Positions 6,844 through 14,502 of a DNA stretch of 17,512 bases are shown piece by piece. The stretch's first letter is position 1, and each line of letters opens with the position of its first letter. A model generated the notes under the pieces. That model was not told where the DNA came from. It was given only the letters and a program-made list of their open reading frames with translations, and searched no databases. The stretch is from Mariprofundus sp. (GTDB lineage: Bacteria; Pseudomonadota; Zetaproteobacteria; Mariprofundales; Mariprofundaceae), in NCBI GenBank assembly GCA_021772845.1, contig JAJFLF010000303.1:1-17512 (forward strand). Reading direction: 5' to 3'. The position numbers and the translations under genes were made by a program.

Positions 6844-8962
6844 ACTTTTTTTAGCATGCCTGATCTCAGGTATGCTAATTTCAACCGCTGAAGCTCAGGA
6901 GGGGAGCGTGGAGAATCAGTATCATACCTACACCAATGCCCTGATTCATGAGTCCAGCCCCTATCTACAACAACATGCCCATAACCCCGTGGACTGGTTT
7001 CCATGGGGAGAAGAGGCATTCGCACTGGCGCGTTTGCAGAACAAACCTGTCTTCATCTCCATTGGATATTCAACCTGCCACTGGTGCCATGTCATGGAGA
7101 ATGAATCGTTTGAAGATCACGACGTCGCTAAACTTCTCAACCGTTATTTTATCAGCATCAAGGTAGACCGGGAGGAGCGTCCCGATATTGATGCCATCTA
7201 TATGCGTGCAGCTCAAATGATGAATGGCAGCGGTGGCTGGCCACTTAATCTACTGCTCACTCCGGACAAAAAACCTTTTTATGCAGCTACCTATCTGCCC
7301 AAACAGGGGCGCTTTGGACGCTTGGGTCTGATGGATCTAGCTGAGCGAGCAGGAACCATGTGGATGCAGGATCAGAAAAAGGTGGAAGCATCGGCAGACT
7401 CCATCGTGGCCGCGCTCAAACACAGTATCAAGATTCCAGCACCTAGCCCCTCATCAAAGGATGAGGCCGCTAAAATGCACGCAGGTCTGATTGATCAAGC
7501 TTTTCAGGCCACTGCCAAAAGCTTTGATGTCAGCCATGGTGGTTTCGGAATAAAACCCAAATTTCCCAGTGCACAACGCCTACTGTTTCTACTGCGTTAC
7601 GCCACACTCAAAGAGACACCCGAAGCGCTGACCATGGTCGAAGAAACATTGATCTCCATGCAACGTGGTGGCATTCACGATCAGCTTGGTGGTGGTTTTC
7701 ACCGTTATTCCACCGATGAGAAGTGGCTGCTGCCCCACTTTGAAAAAATGCTCTACGATCAAGCCATGCTGATGATGGCCTATGCCGAGGGGTGGCAAGC
7801 CACAGGTAATGCCAGCTTTGCAGATACAGCCCGGAATATCGCCGACTATCTGCTACGGGATATGCGCCATGCCGAGGGGGGATTCTATTCAGCTGAAGAT
7901 GCCGACTCAGAAGGCGTGGAAGGCAAGTTCTATCTCTGGCGCGCCGATGAGATTAAGGCCGCTTTAGGCAAACGGGCAGATGCATTCATGCAAGGCTATG
8001 GCGTAAAAAAAGATGGTAACTTCACAGATGAAAGCAGTCACACAAAAACAGGCGAGAACATCCTGTATCAATCTGGCTCTATCGACATCAAAACCTTTGC
8101 TGCAGATATTAAAAAATTAATGGCCCTACGTGAACAACGCATTCGACCATTTCTCGATGATAAAATATTAACCGACTGGAACGGCCTGAGCATTGCAGCC
8201 CTTGCCATGACCGGTCGAATTCTCAATGAACCCCGTTATATCAAGGCGGCATCCCAGGCCGCTGACTTCACCCTTAAACATCTGCACAAGAATGGTCTAT
8301 TACAACACCGCTGGCGTCAGGGCAAAGCTGCCATAGATGGGCAACTGGAAGATTACAGCTCTATGGTTTGGGGCCTGACTGAACTCTATGAAGCTAGCTT
8401 TGATTCACACTGGCTTGAGTCTGCTTTAATGTTAAACCAAACCATGCTCGAACGGTTTAAGGGCGAAGATGGTGGTTTTTATCAGGTTGAAGAGAGTCGC
8501 GATTTGATTGCGCGCCCCATGGAGATCTTCGATGCAGCGCTGCCTTCCGGCAATGCTGTCGCCATGCACAACCTGCTGCGCCTATCCCGACTGACTGGTG
8601 ATGCCACACTGGAAGCCGAAGCAGCCAATCTAGCCAATCATTTTTCCGGCATTGCACGGCGCGCTCCGAGCGGTCTATTGCATATGCTTTCTGCCGTTTT
8701 ACTGGCTGAAACTACAGGCCGGGAAATTGTACTGGTCGGTGACCGAAACTCCGAAGCAGCCAGCAAGATGTTAGAGATTATTCAAACTAGGTATCGCCCC
8801 AATACGGTCGTTTTATGGCATGATAAAGCGCTCGAAAAGCTGGCTCCATTCACGAAGGGGCAATATGCCATTGATGATAAGGTGACAGCCTACGTCTGTG
8901 AAAACTTCCAATGCAATCGTCCCACCAATGACCTGGATGAACTAAGAGAGTTATTAAACTAG
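6836..8962 (+). CDS. Exported DUF255 thioredoxin-like/six-hairpin protein (YyaL/SPATA20 family)
   Basis: A 708-residue member of the DUF255 family: an N-terminal thioredoxin-like domain followed by an (alpha/alpha)6 barrel of glycosidase type. NPVDWFPWGEEAF (50-62) and the CHWC motif (81-84) within GYSTCHWCHVM are diagnostic, as are FISIKVDREERPDID, GGWPLNLLLTPD and GGFGIKPKFPSA; the barrel carries LPHFEKMLYDQA and FYSAEDADSEG. I start at the ATG at 6836 rather than further upstream because MFKLFLACLISGMLISTAEA is a clear Sec signal peptide with an AEA cleavage site and AAAGAGG lies just before it. Family members I recall lack such a signal, so periplasmic location is notable. The start overlaps the oxygenase gene by 8 bp. 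Biochemical function in the family is poorly established. Confidence 0.85.
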   Translation: MFKLFLACLISGMLISTAEAQEGSVENQYHTYTNALIHESSPYLQQHAHNPVDWFPWGEEAFALARLQNKPVFISIGYSTCHWCHVMENESFEDHDVAKLLNRYFISIKVDREERPDIDAIYMRAAQMMNGSGGWPLNLLLTPDKKPFYAATYLPKQGRFGRLGLMDLAERAGTMWMQDQKKVEASADSIVAALKHSIKIPAPSPSSKDEAAKMHAGLIDQAFQATAKSFDVSHGGFGIKPKFPSAQRLLFLLRYATLKETPEALTMVEETLISMQRGGIHDQLGGGFHRYSTDEKWLLPHFEKMLYDQAMLMMAYAEGWQATGNASFADTARNIADYLLRDMRHAEGGFYSAEDADSEGVEGKFYLWRADEIKAALGKRADAFMQGYGVKKDGNFTDESSHTKTGENILYQSGSIDIKTFAADIKKLMALREQRIRPFLDDKILTDWNGLSIAALAMTGRILNEPRYIKAASQAADFTLKHLHKNGLLQHRWRQGKAAIDGQLEDYSSMVWGLTELYEASFDSHWLESALMLNQTMLERFKGEDGGFYQVEESRDLIARPMEIFDAALPSGNAVAMHNLLRLSRLTGDATLEAEAANLANHFSGIARRAPSGLLHMLSAVLLAETTGREIVLVGDRNSEAASKMLEIIQTRYRPNTVVLWHDKALEKLAPFTKGQYAIDDKVTAYVCENFQCNRPTNDLDELRELLN

Positions 8963-8978
8963 AGAGTAAGCGTTCTAG

Positions 8979-9848
8979 CTAAAGGTGTTTAGACCCCAGC
9001 ATCATAGGATCAAACAGCACGGCCTGGTTTTTGCCTCTGGCTTTGGCTTCATACATAGCATCATCGGCATAAGTAAGCAGCTCATCAGCTTTAGCTGCAA
9101 ATTTGGGGAAACTGGCAATCCCGATACTGACCCCCATCGTTTCAATCGAATGACCTTCTACAAGATAGGGTGCATTCAGCATCGGAATAATCTTGCTTTG
9201 TGCATAATGCAGCGGATCAATATCAAAACCGGAAAGCATTACAATAAACTCATCACCACCTAGCCTTGCAACCGTTTCATGCCGTCGCACTAAACCCTTT
9301 AACCTTCGCGCAACCTCTTTAAGCACATCATCACCAGCATGATGCCCAAGCGAATCATTAATCGGCTTAAATCCATCGAGATCAAGGAAACAGAGATGCA
9401 CTTCAGTCTTCTCGCGCACTGCACGCAGCAATTCAATCTTCAGACGATCAAAAAACAGTTCCCGTCTTGGAATATCGGTCAACACATCAATATAATGATG
9501 AGTGGTATCAAACAGCGTTAATTGAATAGTTTTGGGAGATTCATCATCTAACCAGGCAAACAGACCAACCCGCTTGCGTGATAACAGGCCGTAATCATAT
9601 TGAATTTTTCCATCTTTAAGCAGATCGTCCAACATATCAGAACCACGGAGAGATGATCGAATCTCACTGGATTTTAATATCTCATCAAAAAGGTCTATTA
9701 AGCTTTGTCCACGCAAACTCCCATACAGCTCGGTGAAACGTTCATTCTGAAAAAAGATTTGTGCTGCATATGGATCATCTTCAGGCCAACGTGCTGCCAT
9801 GATTGGTATAGGTGCGGCTAGCGCATTAAACTGGTATGTCTCAGGCAT
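8979..9848 (-). CDS. PAS-like/GGDEF diguanylate cyclase
   Basis: A 289-residue soluble protein. The first 110 residues look PAS-like (APIPIMAARWPEDDPYAAQIFFQNERFTELYG), a likely sensory input. After DVLTDIPRRELFFDRL (121-136) comes a complete GGDEF domain with LCFLDLDGFKPINDSLGHHAGDD and the intact signature RLGGDEF (195-201), so it should make cyclic di-GMP from two GTP. The product-inhibition I-site, normally RxxD just before the signature, reads RRHE (188-191), so feedback control may be weakened. No transmembrane segment is seen. Its ATG overlaps the end of the small upstream gene by 8 bp, and its stop is only 16 bp from the stop of the convergent DUF255 gene, with no room for separate terminators. 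Confidence 0.9.
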   Translation of the reverse strand: MPETYQFNALAAPIPIMAARWPEDDPYAAQIFFQNERFTELYGSLRGQSLIDLFDEILKSSEIRSSLRGSDMLDDLLKDGKIQYDYGLLSRKRVGLFAWLDDESPKTIQLTLFDTTHHYIDVLTDIPRRELFFDRLKIELLRAVREKTEVHLCFLDLDGFKPINDSLGHHAGDDVLKEVARRLKGLVRRHETVARLGGDEFIVMLSGFDIDPLHYAQSKIIPMLNAPYLVEGHSIETMGVSIGIASFPKFAAKADELLTYADDAMYEAKARGKNQAVLFDPMMLGSKHL

Positions 9849-10032
9849 AGCGCATCAACATGGGTAACAATATAGGAGCAGTGAGTTCATCATCAATCGG
9901 ATTCCTCCGTTGCTCCAGCGTAATCTGTTCGCTTACCTGTGTATACTTTTGAAACTGCTGACGTTCAATTACTGCGGGAAGGGGGCCTAACAAAACAGAC
10001 TCTAACATTAACAACACAGAGGTTGATTGCAT
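9841..10032 (-). CDS. Small hypothetical protein, 63 aa, overlapping the GGDEF gene
   Basis: Not a recognised family. The product is soluble-looking, with a Leu-rich start and a polar middle (IERQQFQKYTQVSEQITLEQRRN) that could be helical. Support for it being real: AGG lies a few nt before the ATG at 10032, and the stop overlaps the GGDEF start by 8 bp in the way coupled genes do. It could be a partner or regulator of the cyclase. Alternatively it could be a chance frame. Confidence 0.5.
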   Translation of the reverse strand: MQSTSVLLMLESVLLGPLPAVIERQQFQKYTQVSEQITLEQRRNPIDDELTAPILLPMLMRYA

Positions 10033-10070
10033 GACCTGTTTTGCTCGAAAACAATATCTGTTCCTAAACG

Positions 10071-10313
10071 TTAAAGCACCCCTGCTTCTTTAGCGCTTTG
10101 CAAAGCTCTTTTATAGGCCAAAGTGATCATCTTTTTACTGTACTGGGTTTTGGGTGGTTTGATACCGAACTGCTCTATAATCATATCAATGGCTGTTGGA
10201 TCAGGATCACCATCAATCAGCTCACTCAGGGCTGATTTTGCAAAGCGTTTTCGCCTTGTCAGTTCAAAGATACGCACAGCTCTGGCTAAACAGATATGAT
10301 GTTTAATCTGCAT
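10071..10313 (-). CDS. Hypothetical protein, 80 aa, basic
   Basis: A short basic protein of no family I recognise, predicted cytoplasmic and probably helical (AVRIFELTRRKRFAKSALSELIDG, then QYSKKMITLAYKRALQSAKEAG). Codon usage and an unbroken frame filling the gap between lipA and the next small gene favour a real gene. No good ribosome-binding site is seen before the ATG at 10313. It lies 47 bp after lipA on the same strand. Confidence 0.55.
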   Translation of the reverse strand: MQIKHHICLARAVRIFELTRRKRFAKSALSELIDGDPDPTAIDMIIEQFGIKPPKTQYSKKMITLAYKRALQSAKEAGVL

Positions 10314-10320
10314 TTAGAAC

Positions 10321-10357
10321 CCGCTCACAACAGAGCGAGGCCTGCAAAGAGATGCAG
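10321..10357 (-). terminator. Weak stem-loops after lipA
   Basis: Two small inverted repeats follow the lipA stop: CTGCA/TGCAG (10342-10346, 10353-10357) and CGCTC/GAGCG (5-bp stem around 10322-10337) followed on the minus strand by GGTTCT. This could be a leaky terminator separating lipA from the small genes downstream; no true T tract is present. Confidence 0.25.
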
Positions 10358-10360
10358 TCT

Positions 10361-11278
10361 CTACTTGCCACGCAGCTTCAGCCCTTTGAATACTTCATCG
10401 GCATGAAAAGAGGAGCGCACCAGAGGGCCGGAAGCGACCATACCAAAACCCTTCTTCTCAGCGATGTATTTGAAATCATCAAACTCTTCAGGGCTCCAGT
10501 ATTTCATGACAGGGTGATGTTTTTCACTCGGACGCAGATATTGGCCAATGGTAAGGATATCGATATCCGCTTCGCGCATATCATCAAGCACCTGCAACAC
10601 TTCATCACGCTCTTCACCGAGCCCCAGCATAATACCTGACTTGGTCACCACATTCGGATCCACCTCTTTGGCACGCTGCAACAGACGCAGACTGGTGAAA
10701 TAACGTGCTCCCGGACGCACAGAACGATACAGGCGCGGTACAGTTTCAAGATTGTGGTTAAAGATATCAGGTTTGGCATCCATGATTGTATTCAGGCAGG
10801 AGTCGGCTTTGCGTTGAAAATCGGGGGTGAGAATTTCAATCGTCACATCAGGCTGACGCGCTTTAAGCTCACGAATCACGCTCGCATAATGGCCGGCACC
10901 ACCATCTTTAAGGTCATCACGATCCACCGATGTGATCACCACATGTTTCAGACCAATTTGGGCCACTGCTTTGGCAAGATTCATCGGCTCATCAGCATCC
11001 ACGGCATCGGGGCGACCTGTTTCCACATCACAGAACGCACAGGTACGTGTGCAGACACGCCCCAGAATCATGAAAGTGGCCGATCCCTGCTTCCAACAAC
11101 CACCGATGTTCGGGCAAGAGGCTTCTTCACAGACGGTATTCAACTTCAATTCACGCATCATGCTTACGATGTCTTTGTACTCTTTGGACATCGGCGCCCG
11201 CACTTTCAACCATGATGGTTTACCCACCATCGGTTCACCTTGCGCTTCTGTTTGGATAGGGATTACTTTACGGCTCAT
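10361..11278 (-). CDS. lipA: Lipoyl synthase
   Basis: A 305-residue radical-SAM enzyme that inserts two sulfurs into protein-bound octanoyl groups to make lipoyl cofactor for pyruvate and 2-oxoglutarate dehydrogenases and the glycine cleavage system. Both [4Fe-4S] sites are present: the auxiliary cluster C50, C55, C61 (CEEASCPNIGGC) and the radical-SAM cluster C76, C80, C83 (CTRTCAFC). The C-terminal VRSSFHADE (287-295) contains the conserved RSS motif whose serine ligates the auxiliary cluster. Length is standard. No lipB or other lipoylation gene is adjacent. No Shine-Dalgarno is visible before the ATG at 11278; a TACAAT box 6 nt upstream raises the possibility of a leaderless mRNA. It diverges from the RRM gene. 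Confidence 0.97.
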   Translation of the reverse strand: MSRKVIPIQTEAQGEPMVGKPSWLKVRAPMSKEYKDIVSMMRELKLNTVCEEASCPNIGGCWKQGSATFMILGRVCTRTCAFCDVETGRPDAVDADEPMNLAKAVAQIGLKHVVITSVDRDDLKDGGAGHYASVIRELKARQPDVTIEILTPDFQRKADSCLNTIMDAKPDIFNHNLETVPRLYRSVRPGARYFTSLRLLQRAKEVDPNVVTKSGIMLGLGEERDEVLQVLDDMREADIDILTIGQYLRPSEKHHPVMKYWSPEEFDDFKYIAEKKGFGMVASGPLVRSSFHADEVFKGLKLRGK

Positions 11279-11427
11279 GGGCGCATTGTATGGAGGTGCT
11301 TTTTTTTTGCATCCACAATAACTACATGCCTATTCAGGGCTTGCGCTACTTGTCGCGGATAAGCCGTGCTTTTCATCGACATTGTTGGCATTCTTTGCCA
11401 CTAATTCGCTGCGCGTTTCTGCAGCTA

Positions 11428-11435
11428 GGGGAGAG
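11428..11435 (+). promoter_or_regulatory. Strong ribosome-binding site that fixes the RRM gene start
   Basis: GGGGAGAG sits 4 nt before the ATG at 11440. The same frame is open back to 11290, but only this start has a site and yields a clean two-helix N-terminus. Confidence 0.7.
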
Positions 11436-11439
11436 AATA

Positions 11440-11904
11440 ATGAGTATTTCTTGTTTCATTAAATTATTAGCAGTGTCAGTGATTGTTTCACTGGTCGGTT
11501 ATCTACTGGGTAACATGTTTGGGTTCACAGGAGTGCCTGCAGGTTCAGTCTTGGCAACCGGTCTATTTATCGGCTCTGTTTTCGGTGGTTTACTTGTTGC
11601 ACTGGCACCAAAATCTGTAGCTGGTAATGCTGCGGATAGCGACAGTGGTGAAAGCAGTAATATCTACGTGGGCAACCTACCGTTCAATGCTGGTGAAGAT
11701 GATGTTAAAAATATCTTTTCACCTTACGGTGCTGTACTGGATATTCGTCTGGTAAAAGACCGTCGTAGCAAACGTTTTAAAGGCTATGGATTTGTTGAAA
11801 TGTCTGCCAGCGGCGCAAAAGCAGCTATCGAAAACCTGGATGGCACTGATTATGCCGGCCGCACCTTACGCATTAACGAAGCCAAAAAGAAAGACGACGA
11901 ATAA
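11440..11904 (+). CDS. RRM RNA-binding protein with two N-terminal membrane segments
   Basis: A 154-residue protein joining a membrane anchor to an RNA recognition motif. Residues 5-25 and 35-55 are two hydrophobic helices separated by a Gly-rich turn; 60-73 is an acidic/serine linker; 74-147 is a full RRM with RNP2 IYVGNL (75-80) and RNP1 KGYGFVEM (114-121), keeping the aromatic residues used for RNA stacking; the end is a charged KKKDDE tail. With the basic residue before helix 1, an N-in/C-in topology is likely, placing the RRM on the cytoplasmic face. The start at 11440 is chosen because GGGGAGAG lies at 11428-11435; a longer frame upstream has no such site. Soluble bacterial RRM proteins are linked to cold response or mRNA localisation. 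A strong terminator follows. Confidence 0.85.
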   Translation: MSISCFIKLLAVSVIVSLVGYLLGNMFGFTGVPAGSVLATGLFIGSVFGGLLVALAPKSVAGNAADSDSGESSNIYVGNLPFNAGEDDVKNIFSPYGAVLDIRLVKDRRSKRFKGYGFVEMSASGAKAAIENLDGTDYAGRTLRINEAKKKDDE

Positions 11905-11912
11905 ATGTAGAC

Positions 11913-11940
11913 CAGAAAGGGCTTCGGCCCTTTCTGTTTC
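11913..11940 (+). terminator. UUCG-loop Rho-independent terminator
   Basis: CAGAAAGGGC (11913-11922) and GCCCTTTCTG (11927-11936) form a perfect 10-bp stem closed by a TTCG tetraloop, followed by TTTC. It ends the RRM gene. The DAHP synthase gene, reading left, stops at 11939, so the same stem probably also terminates that transcript (bidirectional). Confidence 0.9.
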
Positions 11941-13003
11941 AGCCTTGGCGGCGTTGACGAACAGCTGCAGCCAATGTGTGTAACATCGCTTCAGTATCTT
12001 TCCAACCCAGACATGCATCTGTCACACTAATACCAAAAGCAGGTTTCTCACCGGCTACGATATTCTGTCTGCCTTCATTCAGATGAGATTCGATCATCAC
12101 GCCAGTAATAGCTCTGTTACCGGCACTGATCTGAGCGGCTAAATCCTCACCCACTTCAATCTGGCGCTTGAATTCTTTGCGTGAATTGGCATGGCTACAA
12201 TCCACCATCAAATTGCCGGACAAACCGGCAGCGTCCAATTCAGCAGATGCTCTAGCCACACTGGCAGCATCGTAATTGGGCCCATCGTTACCACCACGCA
12301 GTATAACGTGACAATCTTCATTCCCGGCGGTGGAGAAAATAGCTGATTTACCCTGCTTGGTTAGTGAAATAAATACATGAGGATGACGTGCTGCCTGGAT
12401 CGCATCAACAGCAATCTGGAAACCACCATCAGTACCGTTTTTAAAACCAACAGGACAAGAGAGACCACTGGACAGTTCACGATGGCCTTGCGATTCAGTG
12501 GTACGCGCACCAATTGCACCCCAGCTGACCAGATCAGCCACATATTGCGGTGTAATCAGATCAAGGAACTCAGTACCGGCAGGCACACCCATCTCATTAA
12601 CATCAAGCAGCAATTTTCGTGCTAAACGAATGCCTTTATTGATCTCAAAGGAATCATCCAGATTCGGGTCATTGATCAAACCTTTCCAACCTACTGTTGT
12701 GCGCGGCTTCTCGAAATAGACACGCATCACAATCAACAAATCTTTACCCAGCTCATCTCGCATACGCTTGATATGCTGAGCATATTCCAACGCTGCATCG
12801 GGATTATGGATAGAACATGGGCCAACAATCGCCAGAACACGATCATCATCACCCTCTAATATATCATGGATCGCAATACGCGTATCATGCGTGGTACGCG
12901 CAGCTACTTCGCTCATGGGATACTCATCATGCACCTGTTCTGGTGCCGCGATTTCACTCATACCGCTAATACGAACATCGTCAGTAATATATTTCATTGC
13001 CAT
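11939..13003 (-). CDS. aroG: 3-deoxy-7-phosphoheptulonate (DAHP) synthase, class I (AroF/G/H type)
   Basis: A 354-residue class I alpha DAHP synthase, which joins PEP and erythrose 4-phosphate in the first step of the shikimate pathway. Landmarks: VGPCSIHN (60-67) with metal-ligand Cys63, MRVYFEKPRTTVGWKGL (93-109), GAIGARTTESQGHRELSSGLS (162-182), GFKNGTDG (186-193), and DCSHANS (268-274) with the metal-binding His271; Glu305 and Asp329 match the remaining metal ligands of the E. coli enzymes. Length fits AroF/G/H. Which aromatic amino acid inhibits it cannot be judged here, so the symbol is a family label. GGAAGGG lies 10 nt before the ATG. It lies 120 bp after trhP on the same strand. Confidence 0.95.
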   Translation of the reverse strand: MAMKYITDDVRISGMSEIAAPEQVHDEYPMSEVAARTTHDTRIAIHDILEGDDDRVLAIVGPCSIHNPDAALEYAQHIKRMRDELGKDLLIVMRVYFEKPRTTVGWKGLINDPNLDDSFEINKGIRLARKLLLDVNEMGVPAGTEFLDLITPQYVADLVSWGAIGARTTESQGHRELSSGLSCPVGFKNGTDGGFQIAVDAIQAARHPHVFISLTKQGKSAIFSTAGNEDCHVILRGGNDGPNYDAASVARASAELDAAGLSGNLMVDCSHANSRKEFKRQIEVGEDLAAQISAGNRAITGVMIESHLNEGRQNIVAGEKPAFGISVTDACLGWKDTEAMLHTLAAAVRQRRQG

Positions 13004-13122
13004 GATTGCCGATCCCTTCCTAAAGCTTTAATCACCACCTGCTTTCGCATATGGCGGCGCAGTATCGCAGAAAATAATAAAAACTGTTAGTCCCTGAGAG
13101 ATTTTACCCCGCTCAAAGAGAA

Positions 13123-14502
13123 TCAGCTATTTTTTTCAAGATCCTGACTACACAGATTAACAGCCAACAGTGCATGCATATCCGGCTTGACAGGCATAGG
13201 AATTTTCACCTGATGCCCACTGCCCGGAGCCACATCCATGGGACGCCCATAACGTGCATCATTGATGGATTCGACAATAAAGGTCGTGTTGCCAGCAGGA
13301 TCCACCAGTTCAATGGAATCGCCCACCGAGAATTTGTTTTTGACTATAATCTCAGCCTGTTTTGTCTCTTCATCATAACCAACCACCTCTCCGACAAAGC
13401 GCTGCACATCAAATTTCGAGTTGCCCGTCTCATAATTCTGAGTCGATGAACTACGTTTACGGGTATAAAAACCATCGGTATAACCACGGTTGGCCAAGGC
13501 ATCGAGCTGGAACATAAGCGATTCATCAAACGGCTTTCCTGCCACCGCATCATCAATCGCCTGGCGATAGGTCTGAGCTGTACGGGCCACATAATAGTGT
13601 GATTTGGTGCGCCCTTCGATCTTCAGCGAATCAACACCGATATTTACCAATCGCTCTACATGCTGCACAGCGCGCAGATCTTTAGAGTTCATGATATACG
13701 TACCATGCTCATCTTCAAAGACAGGGATCTGTTCATCAGGGCGATTCGGCTCGGTTAAGGTATAGACTTGATCAGCCAGGGGATGACGCTCAACACTGCC
13801 CGTTTCAGCAAACGGCTGGGCATTATTCATACCATCAAGCACCTGAATCGGGACAATATCACCAGAGATATCTTCAGCTGCTTTCTCCAGCCCATAGTCC
13901 CAACGGCAAGCATTGGTACAGCTTCCCTGATTGGCATCCCTGTGATTAAAATAACCGGATAACAGACAACGCCCGGAATAGGCCATACACAATGCTCCGT
14001 GCACAAACACTTCCAGTTCAATGTCCGGGCACCGCTGACGAATCTCTTCCACTTCATCCAGGCTCAATTCACGTGACAAAATGATGCGACTCACACCCAT
14101 CGACTGCCAGAACTTCACCGCGGCCCAGTTCATCGTATTGGCCTGTACCGACAGATGCACTGGGATTTCCGGCCAGCGCTCGCGCACCATCATAATCAGG
14201 CCGGGATCGGCCATGATCAATGCATCAGGTTTCATATCAATCACCGGCTGCATATGCTCAAGGTAACGTTTCAGTTTATTATTATGTGGCAGCAAATTAC
14301 TGGCAACGAAGAACTTCTTGCCCTGTGCATGCGCCTCATCAATGCCTATTTTCAGATTATCCAATTGAAAATCATTATTACGCACGCGCAATGAATAACG
14401 CGGCTGACCCGCATAGACGGCATCAGCACCAAATGCAAATGCATAACGCATATTGCGAAGCGTTCCGGCTGGCGATAATAGTTCTATTTTACTTTTGTTC
14501 AT
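13123..14502 (-). CDS. trhP: U32-family tRNA hydroxylation protein, TrhP/YegQ-like
   Basis: A 459-residue U32 'peptidase' family protein, close to the length of E. coli TrhP (YegQ), which is required for 5-hydroxyuridine formation at wobble U34 of tRNAs. ELLSPAGTLRNMRYAFAFGADAVYAG opens the TIM-barrel; the iron-sulfur cysteines are C172, C179, C195 and C199 in HGALCMAYSGRCLLSGYFNHRD and GSCTNACRW; KDLRAVQHVERLVNIGVDSLKIEGRTKS follows the family pattern; the last ~80 residues form a beta-barrel-like C-terminal domain. Despite the family name no protease activity is expected. In E. coli the reaction depends on prephenate and Fe-S clusters. The start overlaps the TAXI gene stop (ATGA), and DAHP synthase follows downstream. 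Confidence 0.88.
   Translation of the reverse strand: MNKSKIELLSPAGTLRNMRYAFAFGADAVYAGQPRYSLRVRNNDFQLDNLKIGIDEAHAQGKKFFVASNLLPHNNKLKRYLEHMQPVIDMKPDALIMADPGLIMMVRERWPEIPVHLSVQANTMNWAAVKFWQSMGVSRIILSRELSLDEVEEIRQRCPDIELEVFVHGALCMAYSGRCLLSGYFNHRDANQGSCTNACRWDYGLEKAAEDISGDIVPIQVLDGMNNAQPFAETGSVERHPLADQVYTLTEPNRPDEQIPVFEDEHGTYIMNSKDLRAVQHVERLVNIGVDSLKIEGRTKSHYYVARTAQTYRQAIDDAVAGKPFDESLMFQLDALANRGYTDGFYTRKRSSSTQNYETGNSKFDVQRFVGEVVGYDEETKQAEIIVKNKFSVGDSIELVDPAGNTTFIVESINDARYGRPMDVAPGSGHQVKIPMPVKPDMHALLAVNLCSQDLEKNS

Noticed and set aside
8959..8978. CTAGA/TCTAG inverted repeat between the convergent DUF255 and GGDEF genes
   Set aside because: Only 5 bp per arm, includes a stop codon, no T tract; too weak to call a terminator.
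10754..11215. 153-aa plus-strand frame opposite lipA
   Set aside because: Fully antisense to a certain gene, His/Thr-rich shadow composition, no start signal.
11290..11439. 50-residue N-terminal extension of the RRM protein
   Set aside because: No ribosome-binding site at the upstream start; the site at 11428-11435 marks the real one.
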